This document shows, piece by piece, positions 42,527 to 50,986 of a DNA stretch of 64,000 nt (within the stretch, counting starts at the first letter, position 1; the number at the start of each line of letters is the position of its first letter). Origin of the DNA: Ornithinibacillus contaminans (GTDB taxonomy: Bacteria > Bacillota > Bacilli > Bacillales > Amphibacillaceae). The notes beneath the pieces were generated by a model. That model had not been told where the DNA came from and made no database searches. It saw only the letters and a program-made list of their open reading frames with translations. The translations under genes were made by a program, and so were the position numbers. The stretch lies in the NCBI RefSeq assembly GCF_001038425.2, contig NZ_LDPV02000050.1, positions 1 through 64,000 on the forward strand. Reading direction: 5' to 3'.

Positions 42527-44047
42527 CTAAACACCAAAAGGATTGATTGGTTTTGGACCATAGTAGGAAAGGACACTCTTATCCTCCATATATAAATCGA
42601 GTGTTTCGACCGTAAGTTCTCTTCCAAATCCAGACTGCTTATAGCCACCAAATGGTGTACCAGGGAATGCCGAAAATGGACTATTGATCATGACAATCCC
42701 GGCTTGAATTTGATGGGCAACACGAGTTGCGCGTGCTTGGTTTGTTGTCCAGACAGCAGAGCCAAGCCCATATTCCGTATCGTTTGCCCGTTTAATCACA
42801 TCCCGTTCATCCGTGAATTTTTCCACGACAACAACTGGACCAAAAATCTCTTCCCGTACAACCTTCATGTCCGGGGTAACATCGGCAATAATGGTTGGGG
42901 CATACCAATAACCATTTTCAAACCCCTCAATCGTTAGTTCTTCTCCACCAGTTAGAACGGTTGCCCCATCTTCCCGTGCTGATTGGACATAGGCATCAAT
43001 TTTTTCTAGCTGGCTACGGTTAATAATTGACCCGAGATGGGTGTTTTTATCAAACGGGTCGCCTACCTTTAGCTTTTCTGTTTTGGAGACGAATTGCGTG
43101 ATAAAGTTATCGTAAATGGCTTCGTGAACGAACAGCCGGGACCTTGCTTCACAGGACTGACCGGTATTAAAGAAGATTCCAAACAAGGAACCCGCAACAG
43201 CCGCTTCTAGATCAGCATCATCAAAAATAATACTTGGTGATTTACCGCCTAATTCAAGGGTTAATCGCTTTAACGTGCTAGCAGCTTTTCCCATAATGTC
43301 CCTACCCGTTGGCGTTGATCCTGTAAATGCCACTTTATTAACGTCCTGATGCTGGACTAGGTAGTCACCAATAACTTCCCCTGAGCCTGGAATCGTATTG
43401 ACAACCCCTTCTGGTACACCTGCTTCATGGCAAATTTCAGTTAAGATAATCGCGGTAATTGGTGTGAGACTAGCAGGCTTCACCACAACAGAGCAGCCCG
43501 CCGCAATCGCTGGGGCAATTTTCCACGCTGCCATCATCATGGGGTAATTCCATGGAATAATCTGCGCACATACCCCAACAGGCTCTTTATGGGTGTAATT
43601 GAAAAATCCGTTTGGCATATTGTTTACGGTTCCTCGGTGACCAACAATCGCACCCGCGTAAAATTCAAAATCCTCGATTGCCTGATTGACCTGCACTTGT
43701 GCTGCGCCAATGGATTTCCCACTATTTAAAACCTCTATCTCGACTAATTCATTAAAACGACTACGCATAATAGCAGCAATGTTATGTAAAACACGTGCCC
43801 GTTTTCCTACCGGGTATTTACGCCATTTCCCGTTATCAAATGAATTTCTTGCCGCTTGGACCGCTTTTTCTGCATCTTCAATTGTTGCTTTTGCTACCGT
43901 TGCAATTACTTCCCCCTTGGCAGGATCATAGGTTTCGAATACTTCTCCCGCTACACTTTCCACTCGTTCACCATTAATAATCATCGGGTAGTGCGTCCGT
44001 TTCAATTCGCCAACTGTCGTTATTTTTTCCGTTACCGTTTGTTCCAT
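42527..44047 (-). CDS. Aldehyde dehydrogenase of the paa operon
   Basis: 506 residues, NAD(P)-dependent ALDH with the catalytic Glu in LELGGKSP (about 268) and Cys in NTGQSCEARSR (about 302). There is no fused MaoC-type hydratase domain as in the 681-residue E. coli PaaZ. It could be the stand-alone dehydrogenase that oxidises the semialdehyde made on oxepin-CoA ring opening, or a phenylacetaldehyde dehydrogenase feeding the pathway. Position between paaG and paaH favours the former; sequence alone does not decide. Confidence 0.85.
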   Translation of the reverse strand: MEQTVTEKITTVGELKRTHYPMIINGERVESVAGEVFETYDPAKGEVIATVAKATIEDAEKAVQAARNSFDNGKWRKYPVGKRARVLHNIAAIMRSRFNELVEIEVLNSGKSIGAAQVQVNQAIEDFEFYAGAIVGHRGTVNNMPNGFFNYTHKEPVGVCAQIIPWNYPMMMAAWKIAPAIAAGCSVVVKPASLTPITAIILTEICHEAGVPEGVVNTIPGSGEVIGDYLVQHQDVNKVAFTGSTPTGRDIMGKAASTLKRLTLELGGKSPSIIFDDADLEAAVAGSLFGIFFNTGQSCEARSRLFVHEAIYDNFITQFVSKTEKLKVGDPFDKNTHLGSIINRSQLEKIDAYVQSAREDGATVLTGGEELTIEGFENGYWYAPTIIADVTPDMKVVREEIFGPVVVVEKFTDERDVIKRANDTEYGLGSAVWTTNQARATRVAHQIQAGIVMINSPFSAFPGTPFGGYKQSGFGRELTVETLDLYMEDKSVLSYYGPKPINPFGV

Positions 44048-44058
44048 GGTTTTCCCTC

Positions 44059-44835
44059 CTAGTTTCCGTTAAAATTCGGGCTTCTTTTTTCTAAAAAGGC
44101 TTGTAATCCTTCCTGGTGGTCATCAGACATCCCAGCGATCCGTTGGGCAAATGCTTCTTGCGCTAATAGTTCCTCATAGTCCTGATTCATACCCGCTTGC
44201 ATATAGCGCTTAATGAGTGAAAATGCCTTTGTTGGTAGCTTGGCTATTCTAGTTGCAAACTCTCCTACAGCTTGCTCCCACTCTACTGCCTCATACACCG
44301 CTGTGACTAGACCTAATTCTTTAGCAGCATCCGCGGTAATTGGCACACCAAGCACCGCAACTTCAAGTGCCTTTGCATAGCCAATCATTCGTGGTAACTC
44401 ATATAAAAATCCCGTATCTGGGACAAGCCCTACATTCATAAAGGCACTAACGAATTTCGCTTCTTGTTTCATGATTCGAAAATCCGCTACCAGGGCCAGA
44501 CTCATACCAGCTCCAGCCGCTATTCCATTGACTGCCGCGATTACCGGCTTAGGTGATTGTTTGATTGCTTGTAGCATGGGGTGATAGCGTTCGTGCAAGA
44601 AGGTCGCATGATTGGTCTGCTCATTCACTTCTGCTAGATCCTGGCCAGAACAAAACGCCTTGCCCTTCCCTGTCAAAACGACGCATCGCACTTCTTTATC
44701 CTTCGTCGCTTGTTTAATCGCATGGAGTAGTTCCTTGTTTAGTTGCTCTGTGAACGCATTATAAGCGGACGGACGATTTAAGGTGATGACGGCTACCTGC
44801 GCTTGTTTGTCATAATTAATTGTTTCATAACTCAT
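44059..44835 (-). CDS. paaG: Enoyl-CoA hydratase/isomerase, PaaG-like (epoxyphenylacetyl-CoA isomerase)
   Basis: 258 residues from the ATG at 44835 behind AAGGGGAAAT; the upstream open frame overlaps paaF and is not used. Crotonase fold with the oxyanion-hole motifs FCSGQDLAEV and AAVNGIAAGAGMSLALVADFRI, and the PaaG-type aspartate in VGLVPDTGFLYELPR. It would isomerise ring-1,2-epoxyphenylacetyl-CoA to the oxepin form. Follows paaF by 4 bases. Confidence 0.85.
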   Translation of the reverse strand: MSYETINYDKQAQVAVITLNRPSAYNAFTEQLNKELLHAIKQATKDKEVRCVVLTGKGKAFCSGQDLAEVNEQTNHATFLHERYHPMLQAIKQSPKPVIAAVNGIAAGAGMSLALVADFRIMKQEAKFVSAFMNVGLVPDTGFLYELPRMIGYAKALEVAVLGVPITADAAKELGLVTAVYEAVEWEQAVGEFATRIAKLPTKAFSLIKRYMQAGMNQDYEELLAQEAFAQRIAGMSDDHQEGLQAFLEKRSPNFNGN

Positions 44836-44839
44836 GGGC

Positions 44840-45610
44840 TCATTTCCCCTTAAAATTAGGTGGACGCTTCTCTTTAAATGCTTGCATTCCTTCCGTTTGA
44901 TCTTCAGTAGAAAATAACAAGTAGAAATTTTTCCGTTCCAGTTGTTTCCCTTCTTGCATGGACAAATCCTCTGCCGCATGCACTGCTTCTTTAATTAGCC
45001 GTAACGATACAGGTGGAAGTTTTGCTAGCTGCTTGGCTATCAGCATTGTCTCTTCTTCGACTAGCTCTGGTGCTACGATTCGGTTGATAACGCCAAATTT
45101 TTTCGCCTCTTTTGCTGTCATCATCTCCCCGAGCCAAATCCATTCCAGCGCTTTTCTTCTACCCATCGCCCGTGTTAAAAACTGGGTGCCACCAGCTCCA
45201 GGCATGACCCCGAGCTTTACTTCTGGAAATCCGAACTTAGCATCCTCAGCCGCAACAATTAGGTCACAATGTAGGGCTAATTCGAATCCACCACCTAAAG
45301 CCATTCCATTTACCGCTGCTATAATCGGTTTCTTTATCAAACTAATTCTGTCCCATGCGGCAAATGGATTTAGCATTTCTAATGTGAGGCTGGTATCCTC
45401 CAGCATTTCCTCAATATCTGCTCCAGCGGCAAAGGCTCTTTCATTGCCTTTCATGACAATCACACGGACCCTATCATCGCTGTCAAAAGACGCTAATTGC
45501 GCCACAATTTCATCGACCATTTCTCTACTCAAGGCATTTAATACCGCTGGACGATTCAATTGGATAATCCCAATTTCCTCCACCGAATAGACATGGATAT
45601 GCTTAGTCAT
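44840..45610 (-). CDS. paaF: Enoyl-CoA hydratase, PaaF-like
   Basis: 256-residue crotonase with both catalytic Glu positions typical of hydratases: GGGFELALHCDL (about 106-117) and GFPEVKLGVMPGAGGT (about 127-142). In the paa route it hydrates 2,3-dehydroadipyl-CoA. Its start overlaps the EthD-like gene by 8 bp. Confidence 0.85.
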   Translation of the reverse strand: MTKHIHVYSVEEIGIIQLNRPAVLNALSREMVDEIVAQLASFDSDDRVRVIVMKGNERAFAAGADIEEMLEDTSLTLEMLNPFAAWDRISLIKKPIIAAVNGMALGGGFELALHCDLIVAAEDAKFGFPEVKLGVMPGAGGTQFLTRAMGRRKALEWIWLGEMMTAKEAKKFGVINRIVAPELVEEETMLIAKQLAKLPPVSLRLIKEAVHAAEDLSMQEGKQLERKNFYLLFSTEDQTEGMQAFKEKRPPNFKGK

Positions 45611-45908
45611 TTACTTCCTCACCAATCATGAGCGTGACAATATCACCAGCAAACTTCATCACGTCTTTTCCCGATGCCTTCCCTTCATCTGTTTTCATTG
45701 CTTCGTTTAAGGATTGGTGGTCATCATAGTACATTTCGCATAATAGGTAATACTCGCTTTTTCCCATTGGTGATCCCACGATTCTCGTAACCTCCATTTT
45801 CCTTAGTCCTGGAATTTGTTTGGTAATTGGTGCGTGCGTATTAAAATAATGCTCATTGAATTTTTCCTCATCTGCTGGTTGCTTGTATAACGCAATTAAT
45901 TTCACCAT
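45603..45908 (-). CDS. EthD-family ferredoxin-like protein in the paa operon
   Basis: 101 residues, one EthD/Dabb-type alpha-beta barrel half: VKLIALYKQPADEEKFNEHYFNTHAPI at the start, with the His-Ala-Pro segment conserved in the family, and a C-terminal GDIVTLMIGEEV. Located between paaD and paaF with tight spacing on both sides, so it is part of the pathway. Such proteins can be small isomerases or oxygenase accessories; no function is established here. Confidence 0.78.
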   Translation of the reverse strand: MVKLIALYKQPADEEKFNEHYFNTHAPITKQIPGLRKMEVTRIVGSPMGKSEYYLLCEMYYDDHQSLNEAMKTDEGKASGKDVMKFAGDIVTLMIGEEVND

Positions 45909-45923
45909 CTAGTATTTCTCCTT

Positions 45924-46430
45924 TCATCCTTTTATTTCCGTAATTGGCACTACCGGCTTCATTGCTTCGAATGGATTTCTACATGCCATGCAATATAAAA
46001 TACTACGGCAGGCCGTTGGTCCAAATACATTTTCCATAGAGGTATAGTCCGAATCACAATACGGACAGTGAACCGTCCATTCTTCCCCTGGCCGATAGTT
46101 TTCTGGGGGTGGTGCAATACCATGTTTCTTAAGTTCTTGCTTTCCTTTATCGGTTATGGCATTTGTAGACCATAGCTTTTCCATCGAAAACTTCACGGTA
46201 CAATGGTTCACCCAGTCTAGAGCTTCGACTGCTTCTTTAACCTGTTGTTCTATGAAATCAAGGGCAGGGCAGCCTGCAAATGTCGGTATCATACGAAGGT
46301 GGACATCTGCTCCAATTATGCTTACTTCATAGAGCATTCCAAGGTCATAGACACTGACAGATGGAAGCTCCGGATCATCTACTGTTTTTAATACAGCATG
46401 GATTTCCTCTAGTTGATCGGTCTTGGTCAT
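45924..46430 (-). CDS. paaD: PaaD, Fe-S assembly-type accessory of phenylacetyl-CoA epoxidase
   Basis: 168 residues. The N-terminal MIP18/DUF59 domain (VDDPELPSVSVYDLGMLYEV, about 17-36; TFAGCPALDFIE) is followed by a C-terminal zinc ribbon with CPYC (about 122) and CxxxxxxCMAC (about 140-150). PaaD is required for the PaaABC oxygenase, probably for cofactor assembly. It follows paaC with a 56-base gap. Confidence 0.92.
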   Translation of the reverse strand: MTKTDQLEEIHAVLKTVDDPELPSVSVYDLGMLYEVSIIGADVHLRMIPTFAGCPALDFIEQQVKEAVEALDWVNHCTVKFSMEKLWSTNAITDKGKQELKKHGIAPPPENYRPGEEWTVHCPYCDSDYTSMENVFGPTACRSILYCMACRNPFEAMKPVVPITEIKG

Positions 46431-46486
46431 TATCTACCCTCCCTTGCTACATACATATTCGTTCTAATAAAAATAAGACTCGTAAT

Positions 46487-47308
46487 CTACCAACTTGCTG
46501 ACTTATCCTGGTTATATACTTCTGCCAAAGTCGCTAATGCCTGTTGTAAATCTCCACTATGCTCCCCATTTCGACCATTGCCGTATTTCTTTCCTAACGG
46601 TATTGTTGGAGTATCGAGTACGGTTGCCTTGATAGCCGCTAGCCATTCCTGCCTTAGTGCTGCTTCATCCATTGATATTAAGTTGTAGCGCACCATATCC
46701 TCCGCTAATTCTCCGAGCTCTAATACATCTGCAAATTCCTCCCAAGCCTCCAGTACTCGTTGTGCAATGCGATTTTTTGCCTCCTTAGAAGAATTCTGAA
46801 TCTGCTGAACCCAAAGCTTCCAATGCGCTAAATGATAGGGGTGCTCCATCAGTGCCTTTGTTGCCACATTTGCAAGTGGCTGATAGGAGCTTGCTGTAAT
46901 CGCTTTCAATTTTATTTGTTTAAATGTTTCATAGAAAAAGTTCCGCACAATAGCTAAAGCCCAGTCATAATAAGGCTCCTCAAAATAAACCCCTTCACCA
47001 TTTCGCTTCTCTAAATACGTCCCATTCCTTCGTTCTTCTGCCATCCGGTCATGAGCGATAATATCAGCATTCCCTACGCCAAGTTCCTCTAATAATTGGT
47101 AAAACATGTACGCATGCCCCATTGTGTTCTGTGTGATTGAGGAATAGGCAACATCTGCTTCAATATGTGGTGCTAACCCTAACCACTCGGATCCGCGAAA
47201 AGCGATTATAAAATCATCGTCTGCTAACTGGAACAAAAGCTCCCGTAAAGCGTTGCAGTATGCTAGATCTTGTTTGGCCTGTTCTGGTGATTCCACGAGT
47301 TTATTCAT
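46487..47308 (-). CDS. paaC: PaaC, phenylacetyl-CoA 1,2-epoxidase structural subunit
   Basis: 273 residues from the ATG at 47308 behind GAGGTGAAGC, overlapping the paaB stop by 4 bases. Ferritin-like all-helical subunit that lacks the di-iron site but completes the oxygenase; RGSEWLGLAPHIEADVAYSS and YDWALAIVRNFFYE are characteristic. PaaA and PaaC form the core heterodimer. Confidence 0.92.
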   Translation of the reverse strand: MNKLVESPEQAKQDLAYCNALRELLFQLADDDFIIAFRGSEWLGLAPHIEADVAYSSITQNTMGHAYMFYQLLEELGVGNADIIAHDRMAEERRNGTYLEKRNGEGVYFEEPYYDWALAIVRNFFYETFKQIKLKAITASSYQPLANVATKALMEHPYHLAHWKLWVQQIQNSSKEAKNRIAQRVLEAWEEFADVLELGELAEDMVRYNLISMDEAALRQEWLAAIKATVLDTPTIPLGKKYGNGRNGEHSGDLQQALATLAEVYNQDKSASW

Positions 47309-47658
47309 TGCTTCTTCACCTCTTTCCAAGACATGATCTCCTTCTCATCCAGCATGCCTTGTTCCTTCTCTCGCCACTTTTTACGAAGATACCCGTAGCC
47401 CTTCGTCGTGCGGTAATCTTTATTATCTAACCGGTTCGTCCATGCGGTTCTTTCCTCACTAGTCATTTTGCGAACGTCCTGCTGCTTCACGACCCAGACA
47501 TCAATAACATCCTCACGTCTCATAAAGTTCTCCTGTGCCATCATCATCGCCATTTCCTGATTCGGAGCGAGCAAACTAAATTGATGCTGCATCGGTGATT
47601 TTACCCCTCTTCTACTAAACACCTCATACACTTGATAGAAGTCCGATTCCTTTGTCAT
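47305..47658 (-). CDS. paaB: PaaB, phenylacetyl-CoA 1,2-epoxidase subunit
   Basis: 117 residues from the ATG at 47658 after GGGGGGAG. Small alpha-beta PaaB fold with FSRRGVKSPMQHQFSLLAPNQEMAMMMAQENFMRREDVIDVWVV. It bridges PaaAC dimers. Overlaps paaC by 4 bases. Confidence 0.92.
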   Translation of the reverse strand: MTKESDFYQVYEVFSRRGVKSPMQHQFSLLAPNQEMAMMMAQENFMRREDVIDVWVVKQQDVRKMTSEERTAWTNRLDNKDYRTTKGYGYLRKKWREKEQGMLDEKEIMSWKEVKKQ

Positions 47659-47680
47659 TCGAAACACTCCCCCCTCTTGC

Positions 47681-48670
47681 TTATACGCCAACTGTTTCCG
47701 TTGCTAATGCTTGCCTTACCCAGCGATTATTGTCATATGCAATTTGCCGCAAGCGCAGTCGTTCCTTTGATCGTGGCCCATTATTACGAATGATTTGTTT
47801 AAATTCATCCCAATCAGGCTGCTGGTAAACCCATTTTTCTTGCTCCTTGTCATAGTGAACTGTTTCATCTGGTACCGTTAATCCAAGTGAAAAAACACGA
47901 GGTAAATACTTCGTCAAAAAGGCTTGGCGTAGTTCTTCATTCGTGCTTTTCCGAATCCGGTAATGAATCATCAAGTCTTGCTTAGAGGAGCCAGTCGTTT
48001 CAGCTGAACTCGGACCAAAGAACATGAGTAGTGATGGCCACCAGCGATTTAACGATTCTTGTAAAATATCCCGTTGATAGTCATTTCCCTCTGCCAAGGC
48101 CATGATAATTGATTCCCCGTGCTGTGCATGAAATACTTCCTCCTGACAAATACGTTGCAGCGCTCGTTGGTATGGTCCATAAGAAGCATCTAGCATATTC
48201 GTCTGCGACATAATAGCAGCCCCATCCACCAACCATCCGACCATACCAGCATCTGCCCAAGTCTTCGTCGGCATATGAAACACATTATGAAATTTTAAAT
48301 CGCCATTTAGTAAATCTTCCATGAGATTTTCTCTTGTTTTCCCATATGGTTTCATTAAATCCTCTGCTACTCGGAGTAATAGCTGTCCATGCCCCATCTC
48401 ATCTTGTACCTTTGCCATAATTCCTAATTTCCGCTTAAGAGTTGGTGCTTTTGGTACCCATTCCTTTTCCGGAAGTGCCCCCATGATTTCACTAATTCCA
48501 TGCATGGATATGAGTTTGATTAATGCCTGACGGTAGTCTTCGGGCATCCAGTCATCCGCTTCGATTTTTTCACCTGCTTCAATTCGGGCCATAAATGCTT
48601 GGTATTTATCTGAGTCTACTTCTACATATGCAGTGGTTTTCGAGTCACCGTCTTCCACGTAGTTGTACAT
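47681..48670 (-). CDS. paaA: PaaA, catalytic subunit of phenylacetyl-CoA 1,2-epoxidase
   Basis: 329 residues from the ATG at 48670 behind AAGGGTGAT. Di-iron ferritin-like subunit: the Glu/His ligands fall in KVQDEMGHGQLLLR (about 80-93) and CQEEVFHAQHGESII (about 175-190). It inserts one oxygen atom into the ring of phenylacetyl-CoA. First gene of a 13-gene unit that reaches 37318. Its promoter and a palindromic operator lie directly upstream. Confidence 0.94.
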   Translation of the reverse strand: MYNYVEDGDSKTTAYVEVDSDKYQAFMARIEAGEKIEADDWMPEDYRQALIKLISMHGISEIMGALPEKEWVPKAPTLKRKLGIMAKVQDEMGHGQLLLRVAEDLMKPYGKTRENLMEDLLNGDLKFHNVFHMPTKTWADAGMVGWLVDGAAIMSQTNMLDASYGPYQRALQRICQEEVFHAQHGESIIMALAEGNDYQRDILQESLNRWWPSLLMFFGPSSAETTGSSKQDLMIHYRIRKSTNEELRQAFLTKYLPRVFSLGLTVPDETVHYDKEQEKWVYQQPDWDEFKQIIRNNGPRSKERLRLRQIAYDNNRWVRQALATETVGV

Positions 48671-48686
48671 ATCATCACCCTTTTCA

Positions 48687-48733
48687 TAACGTTTATTTAA
48701 CGCTATCATAACAAAGTGTTATACGAATAACAA
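48687..48733 (-). promoter_or_regulatory. paaA promoter with candidate PaaX operator
   Basis: On the minus strand TTGTTA (plus 48728-48733), 17 bases, TATGAT (plus 48705-48710). Directly downstream, overlapping the start site, is the palindrome TAACGTTTATTTAACGCTA (48687-48705), whose core CGTTTAWTTAACG is repeated at the paaI promoter. Further imperfect repeats (ATAACAAAGTGTTAT, 48708-48722) fill the spacer. Confidence 0.65.
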
Positions 48734-48794
48734 TATGATTAGTTTAAATTTTCTAACTTTGTTTCGACAATATATGCTAGATGAAGTTATCGTT

Positions 48795-49115
48795 TGGTGC
48801 TTGTAACCCGCTCCGGGAATACACTTCGCTTTCACTTCCAGTACAGGGGTGACATCTGCTCGAAACTACCTCGCAGTGTCTACCTTGCCGCGGGGGGGCT
48901 GGCGAGCCTCCTCGCGCTTAAAAGCAGTGCGCCTGTGTCTGCTAGTATCGCTTCGGAGTATGCTTCCTCAGCGCAAGGGAACGAAGAAGGTTATTCAAGT
49001 AGCACCCTCACTGCGGGGTCTCGCCTAGGCCCTTCCTCCCGCAGGAGTCTACGTATATTCCCGACGCTAAATCAGTGCATGTTAGTTTTTTGCATATTAG
49101 ATTTTCATTTATCCT
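48795..49115. repeat. Long hairpin repeat element between paaA and paaX
   Basis: The interior 48842-49081 matches 1-240 almost exactly. The left flank reads GTGCTTGTAACCCGCTCCGGGAATACACTTCGCT, as in other long copies, and the right has GTCTACGTATATTCCCGACGC. The outer arms are degraded (ATTTTCATTTATCCTAGCCC on the right). No credible gene inside. Together with promoters it fills the 48671-49208 gap. Confidence 0.85.
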
Positions 49116-49208
49116 AGCCCTTACTATTCATCTCACTTTATTTCTGATAAAATTTGAACTACTAGACTGGTGAGTTACTAGTTGGCAAACAAGAGAGAGG
49201 TAGTTTTG

Positions 49209-50060
49209 ATGGAAAAGCAATTTAATACTAGATCGATGATTTTCACTCTTTTTGGTGATTATATAAGGCATTATGATAATGTGATTTGGATTGGTAGTCT
49301 GATCCGCTTGCTTCAGGAATTTGGGCATAATGAGCAAGCTGTGCGTGCGGCGATTTCGCGGATGAGTAAGCAAGGCTGGGTCCAGGCGAACAAAATTGGT
49401 AACAAAAGCTACTACTCCTTAACCGAGCGAGGACAAGCTCGGATGGAGGAAGCATCGAAGCGAATTTATAAGACGGAGCACCCTTCTTGGGATGGACAGT
49501 GGCGTATGTTGGTTTACACCATTCCGGAGAACAAACGCCATCTTCGCGATGAGCTCAGAAAAGAATTAGTATGGAGTGGTTTCGGCATGCTTGCGAATAG
49601 CTGTTGGATTACGCCGAATCCACTAGAGGTACAAGTAAATCGTTTAATTGAAAAATATGATATGGGGGAATATGTTACGTTTTTCAATGCGAGTTATGAG
49701 GGCATGGAAAAAGAAGCATTTCTCGTGGAAAAATGCTGGGATTTGGATGACGTAAACAAGCGCTATCAACGGTTTATTCAGGAATATAGCCAAAAGTATG
49801 TCATTGATAAAACAAAAATTGAGAAGGGTGAGCTGAGCGATGGGAGTTGCTTTGTAAAATCTGCGCTACTAGTTCACCAATATCGTAAGTTTTTATTCAT
49901 TGACCCCAATCTTCCGCAGGAGCTATTACCGGAGCAATGGCTAGGGGATTCAGCAGGCTCTCTATTCACCGATTACTACAAGTTATTAGAAGAACCAGCC
50001 AAGAGATTTTTCAAAGAAGTATTTGCGTTAGGAAGCATACAAGAAGTTAGCGGGAAGTAG
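49209..50060 (+). CDS. paaX: PaaX family repressor of phenylacetate catabolism
   Basis: 283 residues from the ATG at 49209 behind GAGAGAGG. N-terminal PaaX winged HTH (about 8-75: FTLFGDYIRHYDNVIWIGSLIRLLQEFGHNEQAVRAAISRMSKQGWV), a middle domain with WDGQWRMLVYTIPENKRHLRDELRKEL and a C-terminal PaaX_C domain. PaaX binds phenylacetyl-CoA and releases the paa promoters. It is transcribed away from paaA and converges with paaI. Confidence 0.93.
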   Translation: MEKQFNTRSMIFTLFGDYIRHYDNVIWIGSLIRLLQEFGHNEQAVRAAISRMSKQGWVQANKIGNKSYYSLTERGQARMEEASKRIYKTEHPSWDGQWRMLVYTIPENKRHLRDELRKELVWSGFGMLANSCWITPNPLEVQVNRLIEKYDMGEYVTFFNASYEGMEKEAFLVEKCWDLDDVNKRYQRFIQEYSQKYVIDKTKIEKGELSDGSCFVKSALLVHQYRKFLFIDPNLPQELLPEQWLGDSAGSLFTDYYKLLEEPAKRFFKEVFALGSIQEVSGK

Positions 50061-50067
50061 CTTATGG

Positions 50068-50487
50068 CTACTTCTCCGTTCTAATCAGTAACGACGAAAC
50101 AGAGCTGGCAACCTTTTTCCCGTTCTGGAATAAATCTGCTACTACATAGGCTAGGGTTCTCCCTAGCTTTTCTACTTGTGCCGTGACGGTTATTTCTCCT
50201 TCTACTGCCGGGCGATGAAACGTTGTATGGATGTCAACCGAGGCAAAGCCCTGATTATCCGTTAGTTGTGATGTGATGGCATAAGCCATCATAATATCTG
50301 CTGCAGCGGTTAAAAAACCACCCATCACAACACCGTGCCCATTTATGTATTTCCGATCGACTTCCCACGTTCCCTTGGCTAAGCCATCTTCCGCATAGTT
50401 AACGGTTACTTGTAAAGTCTTGTCACAAGGTGGTGGGGCTAGGTTTCCTGTAGCAACTCGCTTCAAATCTGCTGTTGTATATTTCAT
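50068..50487 (-). CDS. paaI: PaaI hotdog thioesterase
   Basis: 139 residues, single hotdog domain: HGVVMGGFLTAAADIMMAYAI (about 46-66) holds the catalytic Asp. PaaI hydrolyses CoA thioesters that accumulate when ring opening stalls, freeing CoA. It converges on paaX with a 7-bp gap and has its own promoter carrying the same palindrome as paaA. Confidence 0.88.
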   Translation of the reverse strand: MKYTTADLKRVATGNLAPPPCDKTLQVTVNYAEDGLAKGTWEVDRKYINGHGVVMGGFLTAAADIMMAYAITSQLTDNQGFASVDIHTTFHRPAVEGEITVTAQVEKLGRTLAYVVADLFQNGKKVASSVSSLLIRTEK

Positions 50488-50538
50488 GGATGTCCCTCCT
50501 TATTTTTCCATAACCAATCAATATAACGGTAATTTAAA

Positions 50539-50591
50539 TTCCGTTTAATTAACGTTAGTTTGATTTTATCGATAGTGTATCTTAATGTCAA
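50539..50591 (-). promoter_or_regulatory. paaI promoter with candidate PaaX operator
   Basis: On the minus strand TTGACA (plus 50586-50591), 17 bases, TAAAAT (plus 50563-50568). Six bases further, TTCCGTTTAATTAACGTTA (50539-50557) shares 12 of 13 core bases with the paaA palindrome and lies at the same place relative to the -10. Confidence 0.68.
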
Positions 50592-50692
50592 TATAATCAG
50601 AATTACACTAACTAATTGTATTTTCGTTCAATGAATAATCATTTCATCTATATGGAATTTTCTTCTAATTTAATGCGTTTTCATAATTTGTT

Positions 50693-50750
50693 TTTCGGTA
50701 AAATGTAGGAGTAAGGCGTGAATTATTTATTTATTCTTATTTTACCGAAA
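50693..50750. repeat. Perfect 12-bp inverted repeat in a 499-bp gap
   Basis: TTTCGGTAAAAT (50693-50704) is exactly complementary to ATTTTACCGAAA (50739-50750) across 34 bases. There is no gene or clear small frame in 50488-50986 besides the paaI promoter and the terminator at 50944. Purpose unknown. Confidence 0.5.
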
Positions 50751-50943
50751 TAGATTTAGGTTAATTTTCGCATTATTATTACATATAAATGCCCGATATT
50801 TTATTATACGTTTAGGAATCGTTATATAGTTTTAAGCAGAAATAGAAAAGGATTAATTGGAGAAATTTTTCCAGAGTAAGTTTGGTAGTGTAAAGCACTC
50901 TGATGGAAATGCGAGGTAGTTGAAGGATAAATTAAGGCAATAA

Positions 50944-50976
50944 AAAACCCTACCAAATCAAGCTGGTAGGGGTTGT
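50944..50976 (-). terminator. Intrinsic terminator of the ligase/racemase operon
   Basis: On the minus strand AACCCCTACCA pairs with TGGTAGGGTT over a short loop, followed by TTTTTTATTG, ten bases past the 64-residue gene. Confidence 0.92.
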
Positions 50977-50986
50977 AACGGTTGGT

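Noticed and set aside
44836-44979. N-terminal extension of PaaG
   Set aside because: It overlaps the end of paaF in another frame; the ATG at 44835 has its own ribosome-binding site and gives the usual family length.
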